Below, one piece after another: positions 1-5,834 of a stretch of DNA of 8,747 nt. The position numbers and the translations under genes are program-made. The notes under the pieces are model-generated. The model saw nothing but the letters and a program-made list of their open reading frames with translations. It was not told the DNA's origin and made no database searches. Source of the DNA: an uncultured Collinsella sp. (GTDB lineage Bacteria; Actinomycetota; Coriobacteriia; Coriobacteriales; Coriobacteriaceae); NCBI GenBank assembly GCA_902482185.1, contig CABSZR010000050.1:1-8747 (forward strand). Reading direction: 5' to 3'. Every line of letters starts with the position of its first letter. Within the stretch, counting starts at the first letter, position 1.

Positions 1-131
1 TTCTCGCAGTAGATGCAGTCGAACGTGCAGATTTTGCCGCTCGCCGGCATCATGTTGACGCCGAGCGAAAGGCCCAGGCGACGGCTGCGGACGGGCCCAA
101 AGATGGGGCTGGCATTTAAAAACGTAGACAT
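1..131 (-). CDS. Radical SAM protein, 5' end only (COG0731/TYW1-like)
   Basis: This is the first 43 residues of a leftward gene that runs off the window. The translation reads GPVRSRRLGLSLGVN followed by C35-x3-C39-x2-C42, the radical SAM motif whose three cysteines hold the [4Fe-4S] cluster that cleaves S-adenosylmethionine. The G-P-V-x-S-R-R-L-G stretch just ahead of the cluster is typical of the COG0731 Fe-S oxidoreductases, relatives of the tRNA wybutosine enzyme TYW1; the actual substrate here is unknown. Two in-frame ATGs exist, at 137 and 131. The AAGGAG at 141-146 lies 9 bases from the ATG at 131 but only 3 bases from the one at 137, so 131 was chosen. Family assignment is fairly sure; function is not. 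It diverges from the hydrolase at 367 and is not obviously linked to the peptide locus. Confidence 0.8.
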   Translation of the reverse strand, partial: MSTFLNASPIFGPVRSRRLGLSLGVNMMPASGKICTFDCIYCE

Positions 132-162
132 AGGCATATGCTCCTTGGGACAGTTGAGCTTA

Positions 163-171
163 AGCATAGCA
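163..171 (-). promoter_or_regulatory. Possible extended -10 promoter for the radical SAM gene
   Basis: Read on the minus strand the sequence is TGC-TATGCT, an extended -10 (TGn plus a hexamer with 4 of 6 matches to TATAAT). Transcription would start near 156, leaving a 5' leader of about 25 bases that includes the AAGGAG ribosome site. No good -35 is visible at 17 bases. Weak, sequence-only call. Confidence 0.28.
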
Positions 172-366
172 TCGGTCTTCATGTGGGTCGCGGGTTTGGG
201 TGCTGTTGTTTAGGCAGAAACCTTGCAATCGAGTGAGTTTCCGAAACCCTGTCATGAAAGAGTGCGAGTCGGGTACAGTAAGCGCATTCATGTACGCACA
301 AAATGACGCCATCTGGCCAAGCCGCACCCCGGCACGGTCTGGTGGTGTTGACGATGGGACCACAGT

Positions 367-1164
367 ATGGATTTTACGGTCGAGAATGCAGGCACTACGA
401 TCGCCTGCCGCGAGTATGCTGGCGTGGATGTATCGTCCGATGCACCCGCCTTGGTGTGCGTGCACGGTGCGTGTGTCGATGGTGTCTTTTTTGACGGCAT
501 CGCCCGCGAGCTCGCCTGCGACTATCGCGTCATTGCCTACGACCGCCGCGGTTGCGGCGAGAGCGGCGACGCTGCAGACGGACGCTACGACCTCGCCGCC
601 CAGGCCGCCGACCTGCAGGCCGTTATCGAGCATATTGGCGCTCCGGCAAACGTACTCGCGCACAGTGCCGGTACGTTGGTGGCCCTGGAGCTTCTCCGTG
701 CAAACCCCGCCATAATCTCGCGTGCGATTCTGCATGAACCCGCCGTGACGGATGAGGGTGCCGGTCTGGGCGCGGCCCCGGTTTTGCTCGAGATGATCGC
801 CGCGGGAAAGGTCTCCAGGGCATTACGGACCTTTCTGGGTGCCATCGGCGATCCGGACCCCGAAGCTCCCAGAACAACCGAGGCAGAAGCCAAGCATGCC
901 CTGCGCAACGGCCGTAGTTTCATGGCAAACGAATACGGGATCACTATGACCTGCGTTCCCGATTGGGATAGCGTTCGTGCGTCAAAAACGGTGGCCGCCG
1001 TGCTCCTGGGCGAGCTCTCGATTGGCACGCCCCGCGAGGCGGGCACGAGGGTGGCGGCTGAGCTTTTGGACTGTCCACTCGCAATGGTTCCCGGTGCGCA
1101 CAACGGCCTGCGCGATCGCCCAGCAGCGGCTGCCCAGACTGTCCGTGACATCCTGGGGCTCTAA
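367..1164 (+). CDS. Alpha/beta hydrolase fold protein
   Basis: A 265-residue cytoplasmic hydrolase of the alpha/beta fold, with no signal peptide. V32-H33-G34 after a hydrophobic strand is the oxyanion-hole HG motif. YDRRGCGESGD (58-68) is the typical strand 4 loop. AHSAG (98-102) is the nucleophile elbow with Ser100, and His245 in PGAHNGL is the likely catalytic base near the C-terminus. The expected acid after strand 6 falls at LLGELSIG, where Glu216 is the best candidate in place of the usual Asp. Length is normal for the family. Substrate cannot be inferred; esterases, lipases, haloperoxidases and dehalogenases share this fold. The first start after an in-frame stop at 349-351 is this ATG, preceded by a weak GGGA at 356-359. 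The gene stands alone, divergent from the radical SAM gene and 211 bases from the next gene. Confidence 0.85.
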   Translation: MDFTVENAGTTIACREYAGVDVSSDAPALVCVHGACVDGVFFDGIARELACDYRVIAYDRRGCGESGDAADGRYDLAAQAADLQAVIEHIGAPANVLAHSAGTLVALELLRANPAIISRAILHEPAVTDEGAGLGAAPVLLEMIAAGKVSRALRTFLGAIGDPDPEAPRTTEAEAKHALRNGRSFMANEYGITMTCVPDWDSVRASKTVAAVLLGELSIGTPREAGTRVAAELLDCPLAMVPGAHNGLRDRPAAAAQTVRDILGL

Positions 1165-1322
1165 CAGCTGTAAAAAACAAAGCATGCTTCACCCGCAAAC
1201 GTTTCGGCTGCGTTAACAAATGTGCTCAAAACCTCACGTCTGCGGCTTCAATCGCGCCGTCTGCCAACTCATAAAAATGTAACAGCATTCACGTGCTTAC
1301 CTGCATCGGCAAGGTGTTACCC

Positions 1323-1351
1323 TTGTACCATTTGGAACCCACCGCTACCAT
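1323..1351 (+). promoter_or_regulatory. Weak sigma70-like promoter candidate ahead of the signalling operon
   Basis: TTGTAC at 1323-1328 and TACCAT at 1346-1351 are 17 bases apart, with 3/6 and 4/6 matches to consensus. Just upstream GTAACA (1279-1284) and TGTTAC (1315-1320) form a short inverted repeat that could bind a regulator. The remainder of the 1165-1375 intergenic region shows no clear terminator or RNA gene. Confidence 0.22.
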
Positions 1352-1375
1352 GCGAAACTATCGAAAGGGCCCCAT

Positions 1376-3256
1376 ATGCTCAATAGTCACGAGGTCAATC
1401 TAACCGACGAGGAGGCTGCCGCCGAGGTCGCCCGTGTCGCGAAGACCTACCCCGTGGTACGTTTGCTGTCGGCCGATCAGATTAAGAGCGAGCCCAACTG
1501 CCTGCTCGCCGGCGATCGCTGCCCTTGTCTGCGTCAGTCGAGTCTTGAGGTCTTGACAGATTCCGATGAGGTGTCGGAGCAACTGCTCAACGATGGCGTT
1601 GAGTACCGCGCCCATCTGCGCCCTCTGAAGGTCGAGGGCAAGCCTCACGTCCTGCTGATGGTGCGTCCGATCGATGAGCAAGAGGCCGCAGAAGAGGACC
1701 TTGTCTACACCGACGTGCTGACGAGCGTGCACAATCGCCGATATTACGAGGAAAAGCTCCGAAGCGCCCGCATGAATGCCGGCGTTGCGATGATCGACCT
1801 TGATGATTTTAGGGTCTTCAACGACACGTGTGGCCGTCATACCGGCGACCTTGCGCTCGGTGCTGTGGCGACAGCCATACGCGGCGGAATTCGTTCGACT
1901 GACGAGCTTGTGCGCTATGGCTGCGACAAGTTTGTGGTCGTCATGCCCAATATTCCCTCCGATGACTTCACCCGTCGCCTGCATCAGGTATCCGATGCCG
2001 TTCATTCCACGATTATTCCGGGCCATGAGTACGTGAGCTTGACGGCATGTGTTGGTGGCGTTCGCATTCATGGCGAGACGGTCGATGAGGGCGTTGGCCG
2101 CGCTGTCCAGTTACTGAGCCGCGCTAAGGCAAAAGCCGGTACGGTCGTGACCGATGCCGATTCCATCGAGGCCTTCCAAAGCGAAAAGCCATTGGTGCTT
2201 ATCGCCGATGACTCCGAGATGAACCGAGCCATTCTCAACGAGATGCTCAGGGACGAGTATTGCATCCTCGAGGCCGACAACGGTCGTACGGCGCTCGACA
2301 TGGTCGACCGCTATGGCGATGAGTTGTCGCTCGTGCTGCTGGACATTGTCATGCCGGGCATAAGTGGCTTTGAGGTGCTGGCCGATCTGTCGCGCCGATC
2401 GGGTATCGATAATCTGCCTGTCATCATGATTTCGAGCGAAGATTCCGATGATGCGGTTTTGCGCGCGTACGAGCTGGGCGCCTCGGACTATATCAACCGC
2501 CCGTTTGACTCCCGTGTCGTGCGCCGCCGTGTAAGCAACACCATCCGCCTATACGCCAAACAGCGCCGCCTGACGAACCTGCTGTCCCAGCAGTACAACG
2601 AGCGCGTCAAGAACAGTCGCATGCTCATCGACATCATGGCCGGCGTCATGGAGCTTCGCAACGGCGAGAGCGGCAGGCACGTTACGAACATCGAAAAGCT
2701 GACCGAGCTGCTGCTTGGCTGTCTGGTCCAGCGTAGCGGCGCGATCTCCCTCGACAATGAGGAGCGCTCCACGATCGCCCTGGCTTCGGCGCTGCACGAT
2801 ATCGGCAAGATGTCGATTGACGATGCGATTCTCAACAAACCCGGACGCCTTACGCCCGAGGAATTCGAGATTATGAAGACGCATACCACGATCGGCGCCG
2901 ACATGTTGCTTGAGCTGGGTAGCCATCACGCCGGCAATGCGCTTATGGAATATGCGTACCAGATTGCGCGTTGGCATCACGAGCGCTGGGACGGCAAGGG
3001 GTATCCCGATGGCCTTAAGGGCGACGAAATTCCCATTGCCGCACAGGTGGTTTCGGTGGCCGACGTGTACGATGCGCTGACGAGCGTGCGCGTGTACAAG
3101 GATGCCATCCCGCACGAGGAGGCTATCCAGATGATCCTGGACGGTAAGTGCGGTACCTTTAACCCGTTGCTGCTCGATTGCCTGCTCGAGGTGCAGGACC
3201 AAATTGCCGAGACGTTGGCACGCCCCGCTGACGTCGTCGCGTTTCCCACGATTTAG
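1376..3256 (+). CDS. Degenerate GGDEF - receiver - HD-GYP signalling protein
   Basis: A 626-residue soluble protein predicted to act in cyclic-di-GMP signalling. Residues ~24-100 look like a PAS-type sensor with Cys42, Cys49 and Cys51. Residues ~108-262 are a GGDEF domain (DLDDFRVFND at 141-150), but the signature motif is G182-C-D-K-F186 instead of GGDEF, so diguanylate cyclase activity is probably lost. Residues ~272-393 are a response-regulator receiver with acidic pair D278/D279, phospho-acceptor Asp323 (LLDIVMP), Ser353 at the Thr/Ser switch, and Arg375 where the invariant Lys is expected. Residues ~408-616 are an HD-GYP phosphodiesterase with His435, H474-D475 and the signature HHERWDGKGYPDG (534-546), so c-di-GMP hydrolysis is likely intact. 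No membrane segments. The AAAGGG at 1364-1369 supports this ATG. It is followed after 24 bases by an Hpt protein, a likely phosphotransfer partner. Domain calls are strong; biological output is unknown. Confidence 0.9.
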   Translation: MLNSHEVNLTDEEAAAEVARVAKTYPVVRLLSADQIKSEPNCLLAGDRCPCLRQSSLEVLTDSDEVSEQLLNDGVEYRAHLRPLKVEGKPHVLLMVRPIDEQEAAEEDLVYTDVLTSVHNRRYYEEKLRSARMNAGVAMIDLDDFRVFNDTCGRHTGDLALGAVATAIRGGIRSTDELVRYGCDKFVVVMPNIPSDDFTRRLHQVSDAVHSTIIPGHEYVSLTACVGGVRIHGETVDEGVGRAVQLLSRAKAKAGTVVTDADSIEAFQSEKPLVLIADDSEMNRAILNEMLRDEYCILEADNGRTALDMVDRYGDELSLVLLDIVMPGISGFEVLADLSRRSGIDNLPVIMISSEDSDDAVLRAYELGASDYINRPFDSRVVRRRVSNTIRLYAKQRRLTNLLSQQYNERVKNSRMLIDIMAGVMELRNGESGRHVTNIEKLTELLLGCLVQRSGAISLDNEERSTIALASALHDIGKMSIDDAILNKPGRLTPEEFEIMKTHTTIGADMLLELGSHHAGNALMEYAYQIARWHHERWDGKGYPDGLKGDEIPIAAQVVSVADVYDALTSVRVYKDAIPHEEAIQMILDGKCGTFNPLLLDCLLEVQDQIAETLARPADVVAFPTI

Positions 3257-3280
3257 TTTGACCAAAGGAGTTTTTAACCC

Positions 3281-3637
3281 ATGATTTCCATGCGTGAGGC
3301 ATATGAGAAGATCGGCGCTAATTATGATGACGCGTGCGCTCGGCTGATGGGCGAGGAAATGCTTGCCCGCTTTGCCCTCAAGTTTTTGGATGACGAGAGC
3401 ATGGACAAGCTGGAGGCTGCCATGGCGGCGGGAGACGCCGAAGGTGCGTTTATGGCAGTGCATACGCTCAAGGGCGTGAGCCAGAACCTGGGATTCGATA
3501 ATCTGTACGAGCCGGCGGTTGTGGTGACCGATGCGCTGCGCGGCGTCGATGCCGTTGACGGCGCACGCGAGGGAATGCATGCACTGCAGCAGCAATATGC
3601 GGCTACGATGTCGGCCCTGCGCGAGGCGGCTGAATAA
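3281..3637 (+). CDS. Single-domain histidine phosphotransfer (Hpt) protein
   Basis: A 118-residue all-helical protein. AVHTLKGVSQNLGF (59-72) is the Hpt motif with phospho-accepting His61 followed by T-L-K-G. Hpt proteins shuttle phosphoryl groups between receiver domains, usually between a hybrid kinase and a final response regulator. Here the neighbour 24 bases upstream carries a receiver domain, so the pair probably share a transcript and a phosphorelay, although no histidine kinase is encoded in the window. AAGGAG upstream (about 10 bases from the ATG at 3281) supports translation; a second ATG three codons in (3290) is an alternative start. Length is normal for a stand-alone Hpt. Confidence 0.88.
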   Translation: MISMREAYEKIGANYDDACARLMGEEMLARFALKFLDDESMDKLEAAMAAGDAEGAFMAVHTLKGVSQNLGFDNLYEPAVVVTDALRGVDAVDGAREGMHALQQQYAATMSALREAAE

Positions 3638-3661
3638 GAGCTTGCGAGCCTTGATGACTAT

Positions 3662-3754
3662 GAGAGTGGATAATCTCCCGTTTTAGGCCCGGTGGTGGCC
3701 TCGAAGTGGGAGATTATCCACTCTCGTTCGATACGTGTCCAAAAATCCACTCTC
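3662..3754. repeat. Perfect 18-bp inverted repeat with inner hairpin and an extra arm copy (REP-like)
   Basis: GAGAGTGGATAATCTCCC at 3662-3679 is repeated as its exact reverse complement at 3708-3725, 18 of 18 bases. The 28-base loop contains a smaller perfect hairpin, AGGCC (3685-3689) with GGCCT (3697-3701). A further copy of the outer sequence, ATCCACTCTC, lies at 3745-3754 in the same orientation as the right arm. No T-run follows the stem on either strand, so it is not a classic terminator, although it closes the region behind the Hpt gene. It resembles a repetitive extragenic palindrome or a tiny non-autonomous mobile element; that reading is inference. Confidence 0.75.
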
Positions 3755-3813
3755 ACCCCTTCTGATTAGTGAATGGGCTATGCGCACTGGCGGGGCTTTC
3801 CGCATGCAATCAA

Positions 3814-3847
3814 TATCGTTGTTCGATAAACTGTTCGAATAACGATA
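3814..3847. promoter_or_regulatory. Operator-like dyad and tandem repeat upstream of the DUF2975/XRE operon
   Basis: TATCGTTGTTCGA (3814-3826) and TCGAATAACGATA (3835-3847) pair at 12 of 13 positions around a short centre. The same stretch also reads as two adjacent 12-base direct repeats, TGTTCGATAAAC (3820-3831) and TGTTCGAATAAC (3832-3843), matching at 10 of 12. It lies 20 bases upstream of the start at 3868. The 9-mer TCGATAAAC recurs in the peptide promoter at 4862-4870. A binding site for the XRE protein encoded in this operon is a reasonable inference. Recognisable -35 and -10 boxes are not clear here. Confidence 0.5.
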
Positions 3848-3867
3848 GAGTCGATGAGGGTGAGTGT

Positions 3868-4428
3868 ATGTCTAACAGCGTTCAGCGTATGGCCAAAGCG
3901 GGCGAAAATATCAGGAAGCTTGGCTTTTGCATGGCAGCCGTTTTTGCAGGGATGCTCGTCGCTTTTGCCGCGTTGGTTGTTTACGTGATCTGGTATGCGG
4001 TTGCAAACGTTGCTTCTGTCGATTCTTTCGGCGTCGTGACGCTTCTCGATGGCGGGTGCATCGTTATCCCAAGCGGACTGTGCCTGGCACTCGTCGTGGG
4101 TATTTCGCTTGTCGTTCTGTGTGGGATCAGCCGTAACATCTCGCGAGGCGTCTCGCCCTTTACCAAGACGCATGTGCGGCTTATCTGTGTTCTTGCGCTT
4201 GCCTTTGCTGTTAACGCCGCGGTTTCGCTTATTGGTGCCTACGGATCGGTCAATCTTACCATTGGTGGGCTGGAGCTTTACGTCGTGCCTCATTCCTTCG
4301 TTATTGAGATTTGCCAAGGCGTTGCCTTTGATGCGGGGTCGCTTATCGGCGCGGCTGTCTGTCTGTGTATCTCGGTGATCTGGAGTTATGCCTCGCTGCT
4401 CCAAGAGCAGTCTGACGAGCTTGTGTAG
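3868..4428 (+). CDS. DUF2975-type four-helix membrane protein
   Basis: A 186-residue integral membrane protein with four hydrophobic segments, approximately residues 19-43, 68-90, 109-129 and 155-178. Between helices 2 and 3 is ISRNISRGVSPFTKTHVRL, which matches the I-x-x-G-x-P-F-T pattern of DUF2975 proteins. DUF2975 proteins have no settled biochemical role but are very often encoded directly before a small XRE/YozG-like regulator, as here, and may modulate it from the membrane. The frame is open back to an ATG at 3769, but ATG 3868 is preferred: GAGGG sits 7 bases before it, and the upstream extension is polar, Cys-rich and would read through the operator-like dyad. The stop codon overlaps the ribosome site of the next gene. 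Confidence 0.8.
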   Translation: MSNSVQRMAKAGENIRKLGFCMAAVFAGMLVAFAALVVYVIWYAVANVASVDSFGVVTLLDGGCIVIPSGLCLALVVGISLVVLCGISRNISRGVSPFTKTHVRLICVLALAFAVNAAVSLIGAYGSVNLTIGGLELYVVPHSFVIEICQGVAFDAGSLIGAAVCLCISVIWSYASLLQEQSDELV

Positions 4429-4436
4429 GAGGAAGC

Positions 4437-4766
4437 ATGAGCTATCTCATCATCGAGCTTGAGACGCAGCTGCTTAAGACCGGAAAGACCAGTGCTGATC
4501 TGATTCGTGCCACGGGGCATACTCCGGCTAATATTTCTAAGCTAAGAAACGGAAAAATTAAAGCTATTCGCCTTAAGACGCTTCTCGATATTTGCGATGA
4601 ACTTGACTGTCAACCGGGAGATATTATTCGGCGGGTGAGTGAGAAAGAGCTTGAGGAGCTTATTGTTGAGCGTGCAAAAAATGTCGTGAGACAGATGCGG
4701 AATGGTGGAGGCAATGAGGCGTCGCTTCCGACATCAGTCTTTGCTGTAGATTTGAGCGACGAGTAG
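4437..4766 (+). CDS. Small XRE/Cro-CI family HTH regulator (YozG-like)
   Basis: A 109-residue DNA-binding protein. Residues ~9-66 form a Cro/CI helix-turn-helix: SADLIRATGHTPANISKLRNG (helices 2 and 3) then the hallmark LLDICDELDCQPGDII. This is the subfamily of short HTH proteins that accompany DUF2975 membrane proteins. The C-terminal ~40 residues are charged and probably a short helix with a loose tail. AGGAGG at 4427-4432 overlaps the stop of the membrane protein gene and lies 4 bases from the ATG, so the two are translated from one transcript. Likely targets are the dyad ahead of its own operon and the related site ahead of the Cys-rich peptide; this is inferred from a shared 9-mer. Family is clear, regulon is not. 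Confidence 0.88.
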   Translation: MSYLIIELETQLLKTGKTSADLIRATGHTPANISKLRNGKIKAIRLKTLLDICDELDCQPGDIIRRVSEKELEELIVERAKNVVRQMRNGGGNEASLPTSVFAVDLSDE

Positions 4767-4800
4767 CATATAGCGAGCAGCTAAAACGAGATATTGGTGT

Positions 4801-4836
4801 GATGGGGCCCGTGTCTAGCGCGGGCCCCATCTCTTT
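4801..4836 (+). terminator. Rho-independent terminator of the DUF2975/XRE operon
   Basis: GATGGGGCCCG (4801-4811) and CGGGCCCCATC (4821-4831) form a perfect 11-bp GC-rich stem with a 9-base loop, followed by TCTTT. It sits 34 bases after the XRE stop and just before the next promoter, so it insulates the two transcripts. The T-tract is short. Confidence 0.78.
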
Positions 4837-4844
4837 AAATTATC

Positions 4845-4876
4845 TTGACAAATATAAGTTATCGATAAACAATAAC
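4845..4876 (+). promoter_or_regulatory. Promoter with overlapping palindrome for the Cys-rich peptide
   Basis: A perfect -35 hexamer TTGACA lies at 4845-4850. The best -10 at 17 bases is AACAAT (4868-4873, 4/6). Between and over them is TTATCGATAA (4859-4868), a perfect 10-base palindrome, within a longer imperfect dyad GTTATCG...CAATAAC (4858-4876). The 9-mer TCGATAAAC (4862-4870) is identical to one in the dyad at 3823-3831. A repressor bound here would block RNA polymerase. The -10 assignment is uncertain. Confidence 0.55.
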
Positions 4877-4911
4877 ACAAAGTAAAAGCGATAATAGAAA
4901 GGAGGAACGAT

Positions 4912-5040
4912 ATGAGCTGGATTGTCAAACCGAGTTATGTGGACCCCGGTGGTGGGTGCAACGGTTACTGCAAGACATTCTGTGGAGCACGCACTTGCGT
5001 CAATAACTGCAGCAAAAACTTCTGTTTAGTTAATCTCTAG
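4912..5040 (+). CDS. 42-residue six-cysteine peptide, candidate RiPP/bacteriocin precursor
   Basis: A short gene with one of the best ribosome sites in the window, AAAGGAGG at 4898-4905, 6 bases before the ATG. The product starts MSWIVKPSYVDPGGG, then has cysteines at 16, 20, 24, 29, 33 and 38, spaced 3-3-4-3-4, ending LVNL. The region between the cysteines is Asn/Gly/Lys-rich, and there is no hydrophobic signal peptide. Such a polar leader followed by evenly spaced cysteines is what precursor peptides of modified or disulfide-bonded bacteriocins look like; the IVKP start and spacing recall the Clo7bot/ranthipeptide style, but I cannot verify homology. It has its own promoter and is followed by a hairpin and then an ABC ATPase with two permeases, consistent with export or self-protection. 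No maturation enzyme is in the window. A metal-binding or signalling peptide is an alternative. Confidence 0.75.
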   Translation: MSWIVKPSYVDPGGGCNGYCKTFCGARTCVNNCSKNFCLVNL

Positions 5041-5048
5041 CAGTTGCG

Positions 5049-5084
5049 GCTGCTGCCAGGCGACAGTCTGGCAGCAGCGGTTTT
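5049..5084 (+). terminator. Hairpin terminator/attenuator between peptide and transporter genes
   Basis: GCTGCTGCCAG (5049-5059) and CTGGCAGCAGC (5068-5078) form a perfect 11-bp stem with an 8-base loop, followed by GGTTTT. It begins 8 bases after the peptide stop. No separate promoter is evident in the 24 bases before the ABC gene, so partial read-through is the likely route to transporter expression, giving much more peptide mRNA than transporter mRNA. Confidence 0.7.
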
Positions 5085-5108
5085 GCTATCAAGCAGAACG
5101 GGAGGCCA

Positions 5109-5834
5109 ATGAGTGCATCAGCGATAAAGCTATCAAAGGTGTCAAAGCGCTACGGGAAACGGCGCGTTTTGCATGACGTTTCCTTCGAGGTGCATCAGTC
5201 TGAGCTCTGTGCCCTTGTCGGTGTAAACGGTGCGGGCAAAAGCACGCTTATTAAAATCGTCTTGGGCCTCTGCGAGCCATCGTCGGGGAGCGTGGAGCTC
5301 TTTGGAGGCAAATCAAAAAGAGAGCTTGGCTTGATGCGGACGCGTGTCGGCTATGTGCCAGATTCCAGCGGAGCATACCAATCCCTCAGTGCGGTTGAGA
5401 ATCTCCAAATCCGATGTTTGGAATGGGGGCTTGATGCGAATCGTGAGATTCCTCGCGTTTTGAGCCTAGTCGGGCTGGACGTCGAAGAGAAAAAGAGCGT
5501 GAGCAGTTTTTCTCTGGGAATGAAACGGCGGCTGGATATAGCTACGGCTTTGTTGGGTGACACTGATCTGTTAATTTTTGATGAGCCAGCAAACGGGTTG
5601 GACCCGCTGGGCATCGAGAGTATATGGGCCCTTATCGGTCGATTGAATCGAGAACAGGGTAAGACCATGCTCATCTCTAGCCATGATTTGGATGAGTTGG
5701 CATCGGTTGCAACAAGCTGCCTGTTTCTTCATGACGGCGAACTGCTGAAAAAGGAATCGATGGACGTCATAAGGGATGAGGCGTCGTCCCTAAAAGAGTA
5801 TTACAGGCGCTTGATGAAGGCGGTCTCGCTATGA
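5109..5834 (+). CDS. ABC transporter ATP-binding protein
   Basis: A 241-residue cytoplasmic ATPase that powers the two membrane proteins encoded next. Visible motifs are Walker A GVNGAGKST (38-46), an ABC signature of the form FSLGMKRR (134-141, replacing LSGGQ as is common in drug and bacteriocin exporters), Walker B LLIFDEP (154-160) with catalytic Glu159, D-loop GLDP (163-166) and switch His192. The family is the ABC-2-linked group that includes BcrA and the LanF immunity ATPases, but also many uncharacterised exporters. There is no peptidase domain, so it does not cleave leader peptides itself. GGGAGG precedes the ATG. Its stop overlaps the next start as ATGA, implying translational coupling. 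Location just behind the Cys-rich peptide suggests export of, or protection from, that peptide. Confidence 0.9.
   Translation: MSASAIKLSKVSKRYGKRRVLHDVSFEVHQSELCALVGVNGAGKSTLIKIVLGLCEPSSGSVELFGGKSKRELGLMRTRVGYVPDSSGAYQSLSAVENLQIRCLEWGLDANREIPRVLSLVGLDVEEKKSVSSFSLGMKRRLDIATALLGDTDLLIFDEPANGLDPLGIESIWALIGRLNREQGKTMLISSHDLDELASVATSCLFLHDGELLKKESMDVIRDEASSLKEYYRRLMKAVSL

Noticed and set aside
1..131. Radical SAM gene as the maturase of the Cys-rich peptide
   Set aside because: It is on the other strand, ~4.8 kb away with unrelated operons between, and its visible motif fits the COG0731/TYW1-like group, not peptide-modifying SPASM enzymes.
585..1151. 188-residue antisense frame opposite the alpha/beta hydrolase
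   Set aside because: Arg/Ser/Ala-rich with no motif or ribosome site; a composition-driven shadow of the hydrolase gene.
2549..3595. 348-residue open frame antisense to the HD-GYP and Hpt genes
   Set aside because: It lies entirely opposite two genes with clear domains, shows no recognisable motif, and is the kind of shadow frame that high-GC codon use creates.
3769..3867. N-terminal 33-residue extension of the DUF2975 protein starting at ATG 3769
   Set aside because: It would read through the operator-like dyad, is not hydrophobic or family-like, and the start at 3868 has a good ribosome site.
4890..4895. GATAAT as the -10 of the peptide promoter
   Set aside because: It has no -35 at a suitable distance and would place the transcription start inside the ribosome site.
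4912..4956. Double-glycine leader cleaved by a C39 peptidase
   Set aside because: GGG at residues 13-15 is suggestive, but the leader is very short and the adjacent ATPase has no peptidase domain, so the processing claim is not supported.
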